64,000 bases of DNA from Ignavibacteriales bacterium (lineage in GTDB: Bacteria > Bacteroidota > Ignavibacteria > Ignavibacteriales > Ignavibacteriaceae), in assembly GCA_016709155.1 (NCBI GenBank), contig JADJEI010000013.1:1-64000 (forward strand), read 5' to 3'. The number at the start of each line of letters is the position of its first letter. Position 1 is the first letter of the stretch. The notes beneath the pieces are model-generated. The model was not told where the DNA came from, did not search any database, and was given only the letters and a program-made list of their open reading frames with translations. Made by a program: the position numbers and the translations under genes. Below, piece by piece: positions 44,363 to 55,379 of the stretch.

Positions 44363-44779
44363 ATGCAGGAAAACATAAAACTGGAAATTAAGCTTCCCAA
44401 TATACCGGATGTTGAACTGGTAGCTCTTGAAAGCTTACAAATTATGGGCAGACACTTCGGTATTTCTAATGATAAAATCGGTGAAGCTAAAATTATTGTT
44501 ACCGAAGCTATCATTAATGGGCTTGAACATTCAGGTGATCAAAATCCTTATGTACAGGTTGAGTTCAGTATGGACAAGCAAAAATTAATAATACTCGTAA
44601 CGGATTTTGGATCAGGTTTTGAACCTGGGAATGTTGAAGAGCCAAATATTGGCAATAAACTTCACAGTGCACATAAACGAGGATGGGGTCTTAAGCTAAT
44701 GAAGTCCATGTCTGATGATCTGATTATTGAATCAGGCCCTAATGGAACAAGAATTACTATTACTAAAAATTTAATCTAA
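44363..44779 (+). CDS. RsbW/SpoIIAB-like anti-sigma serine kinase
   Basis: A 138-residue HATPase_c_2 protein: IIVTEAIINGLEHSGDQNPY (N-box), LIILVTDFGSGFEP (G1) and HKRGWGLKLMKSMSDDLII (G2). Such GHKL kinases bind a sigma factor or another partner and phosphorylate a STAS antagonist. The STAS gene follows after 13 bases and an RsbU phosphatase after that. No sigma factor gene is next to it, so the target lies elsewhere or the module controls something other than sigma. AGAAGG stands before the ATG. Confidence 0.88.
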   Translation: MQENIKLEIKLPNIPDVELVALESLQIMGRHFGISNDKIGEAKIIVTEAIINGLEHSGDQNPYVQVEFSMDKQKLIILVTDFGSGFEPGNVEEPNIGNKLHSAHKRGWGLKLMKSMSDDLIIESGPNGTRITITKNLI

Positions 44780-44792
44780 TTGGAGAATACTA

Positions 44793-45128
44793 ATGAGTAC
44801 GGATTTTAATTTAACTACAGAATTACACGACAAAACTCTTGTAATAATAACAGACGGATATATTAATAGCACAGGCGGCGAGCAAATCGTTCAGGAATTT
44901 GATAAACACGCTGATGTAAATAAACTTATTCTAAATCTTGAAAATTCCAAGGTTGTTAATTCTATTGGCATTTCTCATTTGATTGAAGTGATTGAAAAAC
45001 TAAATCAAGCAAATGGTAAACTGATTTTTACTAATCTTGATCCAACAATAGAAAAAACCTTTTCTATAATGGGATTATTTCAGTTCGCGGGGAAAGCTGA
45101 TACTGTTGAGTCTGCTTTAAATACCTGA
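44793..45128 (+). CDS. STAS-domain anti-sigma factor antagonist (RsbV/SpoIIAA-like)
   Basis: A 111-residue STAS domain. The phosphorylation loop reads LNLENSKVVNSIGISHLIEV; Ser57 takes the position of the phosphoserine in SpoIIAA/RsbV (D-S-S/T-G), although the usual preceding Asp is Asn here. The end is TFSIMGLFQFAGKADTVES. It would be phosphorylated by the RsbW-like kinase and dephosphorylated by the PP2C phosphatases nearby. The ribosome site is TTGGAG. Confidence 0.88.
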   Translation: MSTDFNLTTELHDKTLVIITDGYINSTGGEQIVQEFDKHADVNKLILNLENSKVVNSIGISHLIEVIEKLNQANGKLIFTNLDPTIEKTFSIMGLFQFAGKADTVESALNT

Positions 45129-45197
45129 TATAATTCATCTTACTTTTAGCTTAAGCAGCAAAAGTAATTTTCTATTTGCATTAAACTATTTAACATA

Positions 45198-46799
45198 TTG
45201 GAAAATAATAACCTTGTAGAAAAACTTTCTTTGCAAGTTGAATCATTTCAGGAAGGATTTGAGATCCTCTGTAAATCATTCAGTTTTGATGAGATGGTGC
45301 AGGATTTCCTGCATTTGATGCGTGGGAATTTTATGATATCAGAAATAAATGCTTATCATAAAAAGCAATTTAATTCTGATTGGAATGCTATTGCCTCAAA
45401 AAAAATGCTCGACCCCAACGACTTATCTTATTTTGAAGAGTCACCAAATTATTCTATTCAATATTTTGAAAAACAAAAATATGATGTTTCATTAGTCCTG
45501 CCATTAACAGATAAATCATATCTGGGAATTCTTATTGGTCCCAAAATGGATAAGAGTGGTTTCACAGAATTTGATAAAATCACTTTACAAATTTTAGTTC
45601 AGGTTTTTGACAGTGCGCATAGATCATTCCTGAATCAGAAAAAAGAAAAGGAATTAATATTTGAATTAAATGAAAAAGTTGTACAACTAAATAATCTTAT
45701 TGACACAGTGATTGAAGTTTCGCGCTATGATAAAAGAAATATTTTATTTGATTTGGCACTTGAGAGAATCGCTCCTCTTACTAATGCCTCTTCTGCTCTG
45801 CTTCAAATCAGTAACAAGGAAAATGCTGTGCAGCAATATTCTTTTCCTCCGAATATTAATGCAAATGATGTAATGGCGTGTCAATTTAAATTAGAGTCCG
45901 GGTTTGATTTCAATAATTTATCATATCGATTTACACTGGCAGAAAAAGAAACAAGGGATGGTGTTACCAATTTTAATGAATTAGATAAAATGCTGCTTGA
46001 TGCCATAACACGACAAGTACAGGCTTCGATTGAAAATCAATATCTGAATAATCAAGCGATAGAAAAAGAAAAAATGGAACAGGAGCTGAATGTAGCTGCC
46101 TCCATTCAGCAAAGAATCCTTCCCGAATCATTACCAAATATTAAAGGTTATGATCTTGCAGGGATAAATATTCCCTCTAAAGAAGTTGGCGGTGATTATT
46201 ACGATTGCGTTGATTTAGGGAAAGGCAAATATGCATTAATCATTGCTGATGTTTCCGGCAAAGGAATTGGAGCCGCATTGTTGGTAAGCACTTTGGATGC
46301 ATCATTATATTCATATTTGCAATTCGATATTCCTCTTACAGAAATGGCAGATAGATTAAATAAATTAATTTATAAATCTTCTCCATCCGATAAATACATA
46401 ACATTTTTTATTGCTGTGCTTGATTCAAAAACAGGTGAATTGGATATTGTAAATGCGGGACACAATCCAATTTTGTTATTAAGAAAAAATGGGATGCTTG
46501 AAAAGATTAATGCCGGCGGAGTTGGTCTTGGTATGTTTGATTTTGGAATACCGTTTGCCGGGCAAAAATCGATTATGAATTCTGGTGACAGACTATTCTT
46601 ATACACAGATGGCATTCCTGAAGCGATGAATGAAAAAGAAGAAGAATATTCTGATGAAAAAATGATAAACTTTTTTACAAGTCATTCTGATAAACCAGCC
46701 AAAGAGTTTATTGATTTCATAGTTAAAGATGTAAAAACATACGCTGGAACAGCTCAGCAGAGTGATGATATAACTGCCCTAATCCTAAAAAGAATTTGA
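45198..46799 (+). CDS. RsbU-type PP2C serine phosphatase with GAF-like N-terminus
   Basis: A 533-residue cytoplasmic protein. Two sensory stretches (about 1-150 and 165-285, the second GAF-like: VIEVSRYDKRNILFDLALER) are followed by a short helix ELNVAASIQQRILPESLPNI and a SpoIIE-type PP2C domain. Metal-binding text is VGGDYYDCVDLGKG, LIIADVSGKGIGAALLVSTL, FLYTDGIPEAMN and SDDITALILKRI. It follows the STAS gene and most probably dephosphorylates it in response to a signal bound by the GAF part. The start is a TTG at 45198; an ATG lies further in, so the exact start is open. Confidence 0.88.
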   Translation: MENNNLVEKLSLQVESFQEGFEILCKSFSFDEMVQDFLHLMRGNFMISEINAYHKKQFNSDWNAIASKKMLDPNDLSYFEESPNYSIQYFEKQKYDVSLVLPLTDKSYLGILIGPKMDKSGFTEFDKITLQILVQVFDSAHRSFLNQKKEKELIFELNEKVVQLNNLIDTVIEVSRYDKRNILFDLALERIAPLTNASSALLQISNKENAVQQYSFPPNINANDVMACQFKLESGFDFNNLSYRFTLAEKETRDGVTNFNELDKMLLDAITRQVQASIENQYLNNQAIEKEKMEQELNVAASIQQRILPESLPNIKGYDLAGINIPSKEVGGDYYDCVDLGKGKYALIIADVSGKGIGAALLVSTLDASLYSYLQFDIPLTEMADRLNKLIYKSSPSDKYITFFIAVLDSKTGELDIVNAGHNPILLLRKNGMLEKINAGGVGLGMFDFGIPFAGQKSIMNSGDRLFLYTDGIPEAMNEKEEEYSDEKMINFFTSHSDKPAKEFIDFIVKDVKTYAGTAQQSDDITALILKRI

Positions 46800-46829
46800 A
46801 TTTATTCACCAGCCTTATTGGAGAGCTTT

Positions 46830-49800
46830 ATGACAAAGTCAATTTTTAAATATTTAGTAATTTCTGTTTTATTTGTTTTTTCTTCGCTGCTCATATCGCA
46901 GCAGAAACAAAAAACAGAAGCCAATGCTGACTTGATTGAGTACACCAACAAAGAAGGTTTGCCTACAACCAATATTTCAAACGTGGTTCAAACCAAGGAC
47001 GGCTTCATTTGGATTTCAGGAATTGAAGGAACGTACAGATTTAATGGTTACGAATTTGAAGAGGTGGGCGCTGATATTGGATTACCCACAATGCAGAATA
47101 TGTATTACGATTCCACTAAAAATGTAATGTACTTCGCCTCGCCTAAAAAATTTATAACATTTAATGGAAAAGAATTTAAAGTTTATACTGAAAAAGAAGG
47201 TTACAAAATAAACGGATTATCAGGGCAGTTGATAACATTTGTTAAAGCAGATAGTAAAGGGCGGATTTGGATTGGTTCTTCAACACCGTTTGTGGATAAA
47301 AAAAATAACGGCGGTCTTACAAAATTTGAAAACAATAAATTTACAGTTTATGATTCTAAAAACTTTCCCGCTTGATAATGCGATTAACTTTATTGAAACT
47401 CCTTATGGTGATCTCATATTTAATTCAGCAGGTCATAATACTCAAACACTCGAAGGTTCTTATGTTGCTTTATTCAAAAATGATGTTTTTAAAAAGATTG
47501 ATGAATCTGCAGGGATAAATCTTCAGGGTGCAAGAATTTATCCAAAGGAATTAGTGACTTCAATTGATAATGATGGCAATACATGGCTGGCATGTAATTC
47601 AGGTAATATTTTTGGCGGTAACCAAAAAAATTCCGGAGCATTAATGTACGATGGAAATAAATTTTACCAATTTACAGAATTCATAAATGAGCTTAATAAA
47701 GATCAAGTTCCTGTCGAAGTTTACTTTAGTACCCAAATGAATAAATTGTTTTTGACCACTTTAAATTTAAATGGAGAACTATTTAACGGAAAAAATAAAG
47801 GTGTTTTTGAATTTGAAAATGGTAAATGGAAAGCATCAGATATCATACAACAAATTGGGGTGATTAGAGACTTAAAAACTGATAGAGTAATCAATGATTT
47901 TAACTATTCGAGTATCAATTTTCAAAAAGCCAATAAATATTTTCCCGAATTGCTAATTTTCTACAGCACCAACGTAGATCAAAGTTCAAAATATCCCGCT
48001 CAACTCTTCTCATTTACTGATAACAAATGGAAAAAGTATGACTCTTTTGAAGCTGGACCGGGCACTGAAATAAATGAAGGTGTTTTAATGAACACTTCAA
48101 AAGGCATTGGAATAAATTATCTTAATTATTCAAAAATGCTTACCGCTAAAGATGGTTTATTGCTCACTCAAGCCGGTATTCCAACTCTTTTTACAGATTA
48201 TAATGGAATGGTTTGGATTTCGTATTCATACACTGCATTGCCGGCTTACTCAGCTTCTTATAATGTAGGGATTAATGTTTGGGACGGAAAAAAATTACGT
48301 ACGATTACAGAGAAAGACGGACTTGCAAGTAATATAACTTATGAAACGTTTCAGGATACTAAAAAAAGAGTTTGGATACCAACTTCAAAAGGTCTCACAA
48401 TGGTTCGTGAAATCACCAATAGTGATGGTGAGCAGATTTTAAAGTTAAAAAATATTCCTGACGGAGAGAATAAGCCATACAATACTTCAAATGTTCTTGA
48501 AACAAGGAATGGCGATATTTATGTATGGAATAATTATGTGCGTCCTATTCAAGAGAACCTTATTGAAGCAGATTTTTATTTCGGAAAACTGGTTGGAGAA
48601 AATTTTGTTAAAATCAATTCTCCATTTAGTGATGCTGATAATAAAAAAGAATTCCAGCTTTTTGATCTTCGGGAAGATAACGATGGCAGGCTCTGGTTTT
48701 CTGGAATTTTTTCAGATAATATAAAAGACATCACCTCTGCTCAATCAAAAATAATGTTGTATGATGGAAAATCCTGGAACAAACCACCGGAAAGCTGGAA
48801 AATTCCATCAGAACAATTGCATTATGTCGGGAATTTAAAAAATGGAATGTACTTCTTAACGGTTGGAGGCTTTTATGTTTTTGATGGTAAGAAATTTGTA
48901 AACCTTAGTGATAGTGTAAATGCCACCGCTGATTTCAGAATATTAAAAGGTGCCAGTGTTGCCGGAACAAAAACTGACATTCAGGCGGGGGGAAATTTAT
49001 ACATTCGATTGAGAAACAGAGGTCTTGTAATTTTTGATGGTACAAATCTAAACTTTTATACAAAAAAAGATGGACTTCCATCAACTAATATTACTAATCC
49101 AATAGCAGATGAAATTAAAGGTAATGTTTATTTTTCATCTCCCGCAGGCGCCTTAAAGATAACAGGAAATAAATTTCAAACTTTCTATAGTGACGAAAGT
49201 GTAGCAAGCGGTGGTCCATATACATCAGCTTTGGATGGATTCGGAAATATGGTAGAGTTTTATAATGGAGTTGGTCTTTACATTAATAAGAGTGAAGAAA
49301 AAAGTTATCCGTTAAAAATTTCATCAGCATCAATCAATGGTGAATCTCACTATTATAATTTTCCCGTAAAATTATCCTATTCTCAAAATTCGTTTTTATT
49401 CAATTATGCGGCTTTAAATTACAAAGACCCGCGGCAAACGACGTACGAACATTTTCTTGAAGGCTTCGACAAGGACTGGTCAAAGCCAAGCAATCTTGCT
49501 TTTGCAGAATATCAAAACTTACCCTCAGGTGATTATACTTTCCGGGTACGTGGTATTACATCAAATGGAGTTAAAACAAGCGAGGAGTTTTATTCGTTTA
49601 CAATTAATCCACCGTGGTGGTTTACATGGTGGGCTTACGGAATTTATGCTATTGGCTTCGTAAGTATGCTGAGTGGTTTAAGAAAGTTCGAACTTGATCG
49701 TAGGAAAGAAAATGAAAACAAAAAATTCCTCCAACTTGAGAATGATAGAAAAACAAAAGAGCTTGAAGAGGCAAAACAGCTTCAGCTTTCAATGCTGCCA

Positions 49801-50466
49801 AAATCACTCCCAAGCATTCCGCATCTTGATATAGCAGTATTTATGAAAACGGCAACAGAAGTCGGCGGTGATTATTATGATTTTCATGTTCATATGGATG
49901 GAACATTAACCGTAATACTTGGTGATGCAACAGGTCATGGCATGATGTCCGGTATGATGGTTTCAATAATGAAATCTCTGTTTATGTCAGACAGAACAAA
50001 CAAAGCACTAAAACCATTCTTTGAGAATGCGAATGAAGCAATTAAAGATATGCAGCTTGGCAGACTGATGATGGCACTTACTTGTGTGCAGATCAGTAAT
50101 AATAAAATTATAACCACAAATGCCGGTATGCCGCCTTTATTTATCTACCGAAAAAATTCTCAAACGATAGAAGAAGTTGTTATTAACAATATGCCTCTTG
50201 GTGCGATGAAGGGAATCATGTATGATATTAAAGAAATCAATATAGAAAGAGGAGATACTTTATTATTAATGAGTGATGGATTTCCGGAACTTAAAAATCA
50301 TAATCAGGAGATGTACGGATACAAGAGAGCACGAAATAGTTTTGAAGAATCAGCTAATAAAGATCCCGAAGAAATTATAACACATTTAAGAGCAGAAGCC
50401 AAAAGCTGGACAAATGATAAAGATCCCGATGACGACGTGACGTTTGTGGTAATAAAGATTAAGTAA
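46830..50466 (+). CDS. Transmembrane propeller receptor with PP2C (SpoIIE) output, one-base insertion
   Basis: The signal peptide starts at the ATG 46830 (MTKSIFKYLVISVLFVFSSL). Reg_prop blades follow (GFIWISGIEGTYRFNGYEFE), then a Y_Y_Y domain (YEHFLEGFDKDWSKPSNLAF) and PPWWFTWWAYGIYAIGFVSM helix, a coiled coil (DRKTKELEEAKQLQLSMLPK) and PP2C: VGGDYYDFHVHMDGTLTVIL, GDATGHGMMSGMMVS, SDGFPELKN and DDDVTFVVIKIK. The frame breaks in the C3 run at 47367-47369; with CC the text joins as SKNFPLDNAINFIE and the protein is about 1211 residues. It resembles an HTCS with the kinase replaced by a phosphatase. Confidence 0.85.
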
Positions 50467-50478
50467 ATAATATTAATA

Positions 50479-50606
50479 GCCCCGACTTTTAAGTCTGGGT
50501 ATATAAATCCACATGGAATATGGGCTTTAGCCCAATATAAATTTGATATTTTGGCTAAAGCCGGTTTAGTTTTTTGATTTGAATCCCCGACCTAAAGGTC
50601 GGGGCA
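50479..50606. repeat. GC-richer palindromic repeat (ccccgac...gtcgggg)
   Basis: gccccgacttttaagtctggg (50479-50499) and ccccgacctaaaggtcggggc (50585-50605) bracket an aatatgggctttagcccaatat hairpin. The same unit, shorter, follows the next gene at 54453-54510. No T-tract. Confidence 0.7.
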
Positions 50607-50666
50607 ATATCAGATAAAAACTTACTAAGTCAGTTAAAACTAAATAACTTTTAAAAAGAAAGATCA

Positions 50667-53600
50667 ATGAAAAGGAATATAATGTTTAGCAAAAGAAAAT
50701 TAGTGCAATTAATCTTTGTGCTGTTAAGTATAGCCTTAGCTTCATCAAGCTACGCACAACAGCGCAATTACCTTTTTGAAAATATTTCAGTTCCTGAAGG
50801 ACTATCGAATTCTACAGTTAATTATATTTTTCAGGATAGTAATGGTTTTCTCTGGATTTCTACTGCAGATGGACTTAACCGGTACGACGGAAATAATATA
50901 AAGGTATTTAAAAACGACCCTAATGATTCTACCACAATACCAACTAATGATTGTTCTGCCATTGCAGAGGATGCAGATGGATTTATCTGGGTTGGTGTTT
51001 CCAGGAATGCTATTACAAGATTCAATCCTAAAAATGAAACCTTCCAAAGTTATCGTATAGAAACCGCTGGTGTGACTAATCTATCATACTTTTATTCTGC
51101 TCTTTTTGATTCTAAAGGAAATTTGTGGTTCGGATCTTCAAATCACGGAATGCAAAAATTTAATAGATCAAAAAACAAATTTGAACAGGTGCGTCTTGAA
51201 GTTTCTAATAATAATGCTCAATGGGGAAATATTTATAGTATAGTTGAATTAAAGAATGGAAATATTTTAGCTGCTGATTATAGTAACGGCATTAAAACAT
51301 ACAATGAAAAACAGAATGTATTCCAGCCATATTACCTTAAAACAAATTTTAGCCCGAATGAAATTAATCTCATATACGAAGACATCTCCGGCAATATTTG
51401 GTTTGGGGGTAGAAATAAATTAATCAGATACTCTCCCCAATATTACAGCATCGAAGATTACGATGTATTCAGTCTTTTTAAAAACCCTACCACTTATGAT
51501 AATGTTATGGGTTTAGTTCAAGATGATGAGGGCTATTTATGGGCGGGGATTTATTCACAAGGGCTTTATAGAATTGAACCGAAGACAAAAAATATTCAGC
51601 AATTTGATTACAATATTTATGAATTAAACAATTTTGGTCGCAATATTATTTCGAATATTTATAAAGACAGATACGGAGTAATCTGGATTGGTATTTGGGG
51701 GAAAGGAGTTACAAAATTCGACCCGCTTAGAGAACCATTTAATTTCCATAAGTTCATAACCAATGACATTGCAAATTCTAATGCAAATTTTTCAACTGTA
51801 ATTTCGGGTTCACATCAGAGCAGGGAAATAGTAGTTGGAACGTCTGAGAATGGTTTATTTAATTACAATCTCGAAAATCAAAAGTCAGATAAATTGAATA
51901 TCACTCCTGGCAAATCTAATGTTTCAGGTGAGAAGATAAATATTCAAGGGCTTGCTATTGATAACGCTGGAAATAAGTGGTTTGCATATAATAATCTCGG
52001 TTTGCATAAAATTGATAAAAATAATTTACTTAGCACTATTCAATCACCTCATAAAAATAAAAATTCAATTTATTATATAAATTCAATTAAAATAGATTTA
52101 TCGGGTAATATCTTGATGGCATCGAGACAGGGATTTGAGAAATATAATCCTGTCAAAAATCAATACACAATCTTACCTACTATCATGAATAAACCAATGA
52201 GTGAAGATCTTAAATATAAAATTCATAAAATATCAGAATCCAGTGAGCCATTAGCTTCAATATTAAAAGTTGGTGAAGCATCTAATTTAGAAAAAACATT
52301 TTCTTTGAATCAGGATAAAAAAGTTTTGATAATTTGTGTTGGTGAAGGTGAAATGAATAATGCCGGCATAGGTCCTTCAGATGCCGGATCACTTTTAACT
52401 GAAGATGGCAGAACAATCTGGTCAATGAATGATTTATTTAAAACATTTAACAACGGAGGAGGATTTAAAAATCGAATTGCGCTTGGATGTTTGAATTTGA
52501 AAAAGGGTGATTATAAAATTACATACGCAACGGATGTCGGACATTCGTTCGGCAATTGGAATGCAATTGCACCACCAGACTCAATGTGGTATGGAATTCA
52601 GGTTTTAAATCTCAATGAATCCGATTTTAAAAGCATTAATGAAATGAATGAAAAGGAAATTAACTCCAATAAATTTATGCCTATGGAAATCGGCACTTGC
52701 GTTGAATTGAGTAATAAGTTTAATAACGTTCTCTGGTTAGGATCTACTATAAGCGGGTTTTTCAAATATGATTTGTCAACAGGAAATTTTAAGCAATATA
52801 ATTTTGATAGCAAAAGCATCAGTTCCCTAAACAATTATATCAATTACATTTTTGAGGATAGTAAAGGAATAGTATGGATTGCAACAGCAAATAGTTTATT
52901 AAGATTTGATCCTTCCACTGAAAAAATTGACAGATATGATCAAAAAGATGGACTGCCATCCAATCAAATAAATTCCATTGTTGAAGATCTTGGAGGTAAT
53001 CTTTGGATAAATACATCCGCCGGATTATCCAAACTGAATAAAAATGTTCCAAAGAATAAATGGAACTTTGTAAATTTTAATGCGCAAGACGGACTTCAAG
53101 GATTTACTACAAGCAAAGCATACTGGATAAGCAAAGATGGTGAGATATTTTTAGGAAGCATTGATGGCATTACTTATTTCTATCCCGGAAAAATAAATGA
53201 AGTAAAACCGGATGTAGTTATTTACGATATAAAAATTTCTGATGTATCTCTTAAATCAGATTCGGCGGAGGTGAATCTGGAAAAAAGTATAATGAAAACT
53301 GATGAACTGGTTCTTTCTTATACTCAGAATAACATCTCATTTGAATTTGCTTCTATTCATTTTTCAAGACCTGAAAAAAATAAAATTATTTATATGCTGG
53401 AAGGGTTTAATGATCACTGGATAACAGCAGACAGGAATTTTGCTGCTTACACAAACCTAAATCCCGGCGAATATACATTTAGAGTAAAAGGTTCTAATGG
53501 TGATGGAATCTGGAATGATGAAGGAAAATCTATTCGGATAATTATTAATCCACCCTGGTGGAGAACTACCTCTGCTTATGTTGGATATTTCTTCTTGTTT

Positions 53601-54440
53601 GCCGGAGTAGTTTTTGGAATAGATAGAGTACAAAGAAGAAGAATATTAAGCAAAGAACGTAATGCTGCTGCAATTAAGGAAGCGAATCTTCGTGCGCAGA
53701 TTGCAGAAACAGAAAATGCACGCAAGACAAAAGAATTGGAAGAAGCACGTCAGTTGCAGCTATCTATGCTTCCAAAAACACTTCCGCAATTACCGCATAT
53801 TGATATAGCAGTCTATATGAAAACTGCAACAGAAGTTGGCGGAGATTATTATGATTTTAATGTTGGAATGGATGGAACATTAACTGTTGTAATCGGGGAT
53901 GCAACCGGACACGGTATGAGAGCAGGAACAATGGTTACCTCTGCTAAATCTTTGTTCAACAGCTACGCTGCTAATCCTGATATAATTTTTACATTTCGTG
54001 AAATGACAAGATGCATTAAACAAATGCAGTTTCAGTCACTTGCTATGTCTATGACGATGTTGAAAATTAAAAACAATAGATTAATTATGTCTGCCGCGGG
54101 AATGCCTCCAGTTTATCTTTTCAGAAGTAAGCACAAAATAATTGAAGAACATTTAATGGAAGGAATGCCATTGGGAACAATGGAAAACTTTCCCTATGAA
54201 TTAAAAGAAATGGAATTGTTTTCCGGAGATACAATTTTATTAATGAGCGATGGATTTCCCGAGTTACAGAATCAGCATAATGAAATGTTCGGTTATAAAC
54301 GTGCAAAGAATTCATTTGAAGAGATTGCAGAAAAAGAACCAGAGCGTATTATAACTTATTTGAAAGAGGTTGGTTCAAGATGGACAAGTGAGAAAGACCC
54401 TGATGATGATGTTACGTTTGTTGTGATAAAGATTAAATAA
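50667..54440 (+). CDS. Transmembrane propeller receptor with PP2C (SpoIIE) output and an extra inserted domain
   Basis: A 1257-residue intact relative of the preceding gene. The signal peptide is MKRNIMFSKRKLVQLIFVLL..., then Reg_prop blades (GFLWISTADGLNRYDGNNIK), a Y_Y_Y domain (about 850-960, NLNPGEYTFRVKGSNGDGIW), PPWWRTTSAYVGYFFLFAG helix, coiled coil (TKELEEARQLQLSMLPK) and PP2C with GGDYYDFN, GDATGHGMRAGTMV, SDGFPELQ and DDDVTFVVIKIK. Unlike its neighbour it has about 125 residues (525-650) inserted between blades, rich in Gly/Asn (LIICVGEGEMNNAGIGPSDA). Periplasmic ligand in, cytoplasmic serine phosphatase out is the inferred logic. Confidence 0.9.
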   Translation: MKRNIMFSKRKLVQLIFVLLSIALASSSYAQQRNYLFENISVPEGLSNSTVNYIFQDSNGFLWISTADGLNRYDGNNIKVFKNDPNDSTTIPTNDCSAIAEDADGFIWVGVSRNAITRFNPKNETFQSYRIETAGVTNLSYFYSALFDSKGNLWFGSSNHGMQKFNRSKNKFEQVRLEVSNNNAQWGNIYSIVELKNGNILAADYSNGIKTYNEKQNVFQPYYLKTNFSPNEINLIYEDISGNIWFGGRNKLIRYSPQYYSIEDYDVFSLFKNPTTYDNVMGLVQDDEGYLWAGIYSQGLYRIEPKTKNIQQFDYNIYELNNFGRNIISNIYKDRYGVIWIGIWGKGVTKFDPLREPFNFHKFITNDIANSNANFSTVISGSHQSREIVVGTSENGLFNYNLENQKSDKLNITPGKSNVSGEKINIQGLAIDNAGNKWFAYNNLGLHKIDKNNLLSTIQSPHKNKNSIYYINSIKIDLSGNILMASRQGFEKYNPVKNQYTILPTIMNKPMSEDLKYKIHKISESSEPLASILKVGEASNLEKTFSLNQDKKVLIICVGEGEMNNAGIGPSDAGSLLTEDGRTIWSMNDLFKTFNNGGGFKNRIALGCLNLKKGDYKITYATDVGHSFGNWNAIAPPDSMWYGIQVLNLNESDFKSINEMNEKEINSNKFMPMEIGTCVELSNKFNNVLWLGSTISGFFKYDLSTGNFKQYNFDSKSISSLNNYINYIFEDSKGIVWIATANSLLRFDPSTEKIDRYDQKDGLPSNQINSIVEDLGGNLWINTSAGLSKLNKNVPKNKWNFVNFNAQDGLQGFTTSKAYWISKDGEIFLGSIDGITYFYPGKINEVKPDVVIYDIKISDVSLKSDSAEVNLEKSIMKTDELVLSYTQNNISFEFASIHFSRPEKNKIIYMLEGFNDHWITADRNFAAYTNLNPGEYTFRVKGSNGDGIWNDEGKSIRIIINPPWWRTTSAYVGYFFLFAGVVFGIDRVQRRRILSKERNAAAIKEANLRAQIAETENARKTKELEEARQLQLSMLPKTLPQLPHIDIAVYMKTATEVGGDYYDFNVGMDGTLTVVIGDATGHGMRAGTMVTSAKSLFNSYAANPDIIFTFREMTRCIKQMQFQSLAMSMTMLKIKNNRLIMSAAGMPPVYLFRSKHKIIEEHLMEGMPLGTMENFPYELKEMELFSGDTILLMSDGFPELQNQHNEMFGYKRAKNSFEEIAEKEPERIITYLKEVGSRWTSEKDPDDDVTFVVIKIK

Positions 54441-54452
54441 GATTTTTAAATA

Positions 54453-54510
54453 GCCCCGACCTTTAGGTCGGGGAATATGTATTTCCTGAAATTAGGGCTT
54501 CGGCCCAATT
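54453..54510. repeat. Short copy of the ccccgac palindromic repeat
   Basis: gccccgacctttaggtcgggg (54453-54473) followed by attagggcttcggcccaat (54491-54509), the same two-hairpin unit as at 50479-50606. It sits after the PP2C receptor gene. Confidence 0.7.
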
Positions 54511-54538
54511 TTCATAAGAATAACAAATTAGAAAACCG

Positions 54539-55327
54539 ATGATAAAATTTTTTAGAAACATCCGTAAAAAACTGGCATCAGAAAATAAAGTGGCAGGCTA
54601 TCTGCGTTATGCAATTGGTGAAATAGTTTTGGTAATGATTGGAATTCTGTTAGCGCTTCAGATTAACAATTGGAATGAAGCAAGAAAAGAAAGAAACAAT
54701 GAAATAAAATATCTTAAAAATCTAAAATTAGATTTAAAAACTGATTTAGTTAATTTGGATTTAATGATAGTTGATCGGCGTAATAAAATGTCGTCAGCAA
54801 ACACATTATTAGAACTTAAACCACCAGCTACGATGGAAGAATTAACAGTATTTGATTCATTACTATGGAATGTTTATGGATGGGCAAGTTTTACACCCAG
54901 GACAATTACAATAAATGAATTAATTAGTTCCGGTAATTTTAACATTATTAAAAACGATTCTATCAAGTCTTATCTGATGAGCATTAAAGAAATTAATGAA
55001 GTAATAGTAATTAGACGCGAACATATGAGGCGTGAATATGATAACTACTTGTATGATCGTACCTGGCCTATCCTTGAAATCAGACCTTTTTGGGATTTAG
55101 AAAAATCAATAAAGCAAAAAAAAAGAATTAATATCGAAATATCAGATGATAAAAGGCAACAAATAGCTTCTCAAGCAGCAATCTTCTTAAAAGATATGAC
55201 TATCAGAAATGGTCTCAAATTAGCAGCAATGAATAACTTTGGTATTCTTAATAGATATGAATCACTTTATGCAGAAATTGAAAAACTTATAAAATTTATA
55301 GATGAAGACATAAATGAAAAACCGTGA
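54539..55327 (+). CDS. DUF6090-family membrane protein
   Basis: A 262-residue protein with the family opening: MIKFFRNIRKKLASENKVAG, YLRYAIGEIVLVMIGILLAL, then QINNWNEARKERNNEIKYLK. One membrane helix near residues 28-43 and a helical periplasmic or cytoplasmic part. DUF6090 proteins are common in Bacteroidota, usually several in a genome, with no assigned function. It lies between PP2C receptor and FIST genes on the same strand. Confidence 0.8.
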   Translation: MIKFFRNIRKKLASENKVAGYLRYAIGEIVLVMIGILLALQINNWNEARKERNNEIKYLKNLKLDLKTDLVNLDLMIVDRRNKMSSANTLLELKPPATMEELTVFDSLLWNVYGWASFTPRTITINELISSGNFNIIKNDSIKSYLMSIKEINEVIVIRREHMRREYDNYLYDRTWPILEIRPFWDLEKSIKQKKRINIEISDDKRQQIASQAAIFLKDMTIRNGLKLAAMNNFGILNRYESLYAEIEKLIKFIDEDINEKP

Positions 55328-55379
55328 TAACATACTTGAAAAAGTAAAAACTGCAGTTGGTTTTTTAAAGAAAAATAAA

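Noticed and set aside
44960..44980. Loss of the phosphorylatable serine in the STAS protein
   Set aside because: A first look suggested the second Ser of the SpoIIAA D-S-S-G motif was missing. However, the phosphorylated residue is the first Ser after the Asp, which is retained as Ser57 in VNSIG.
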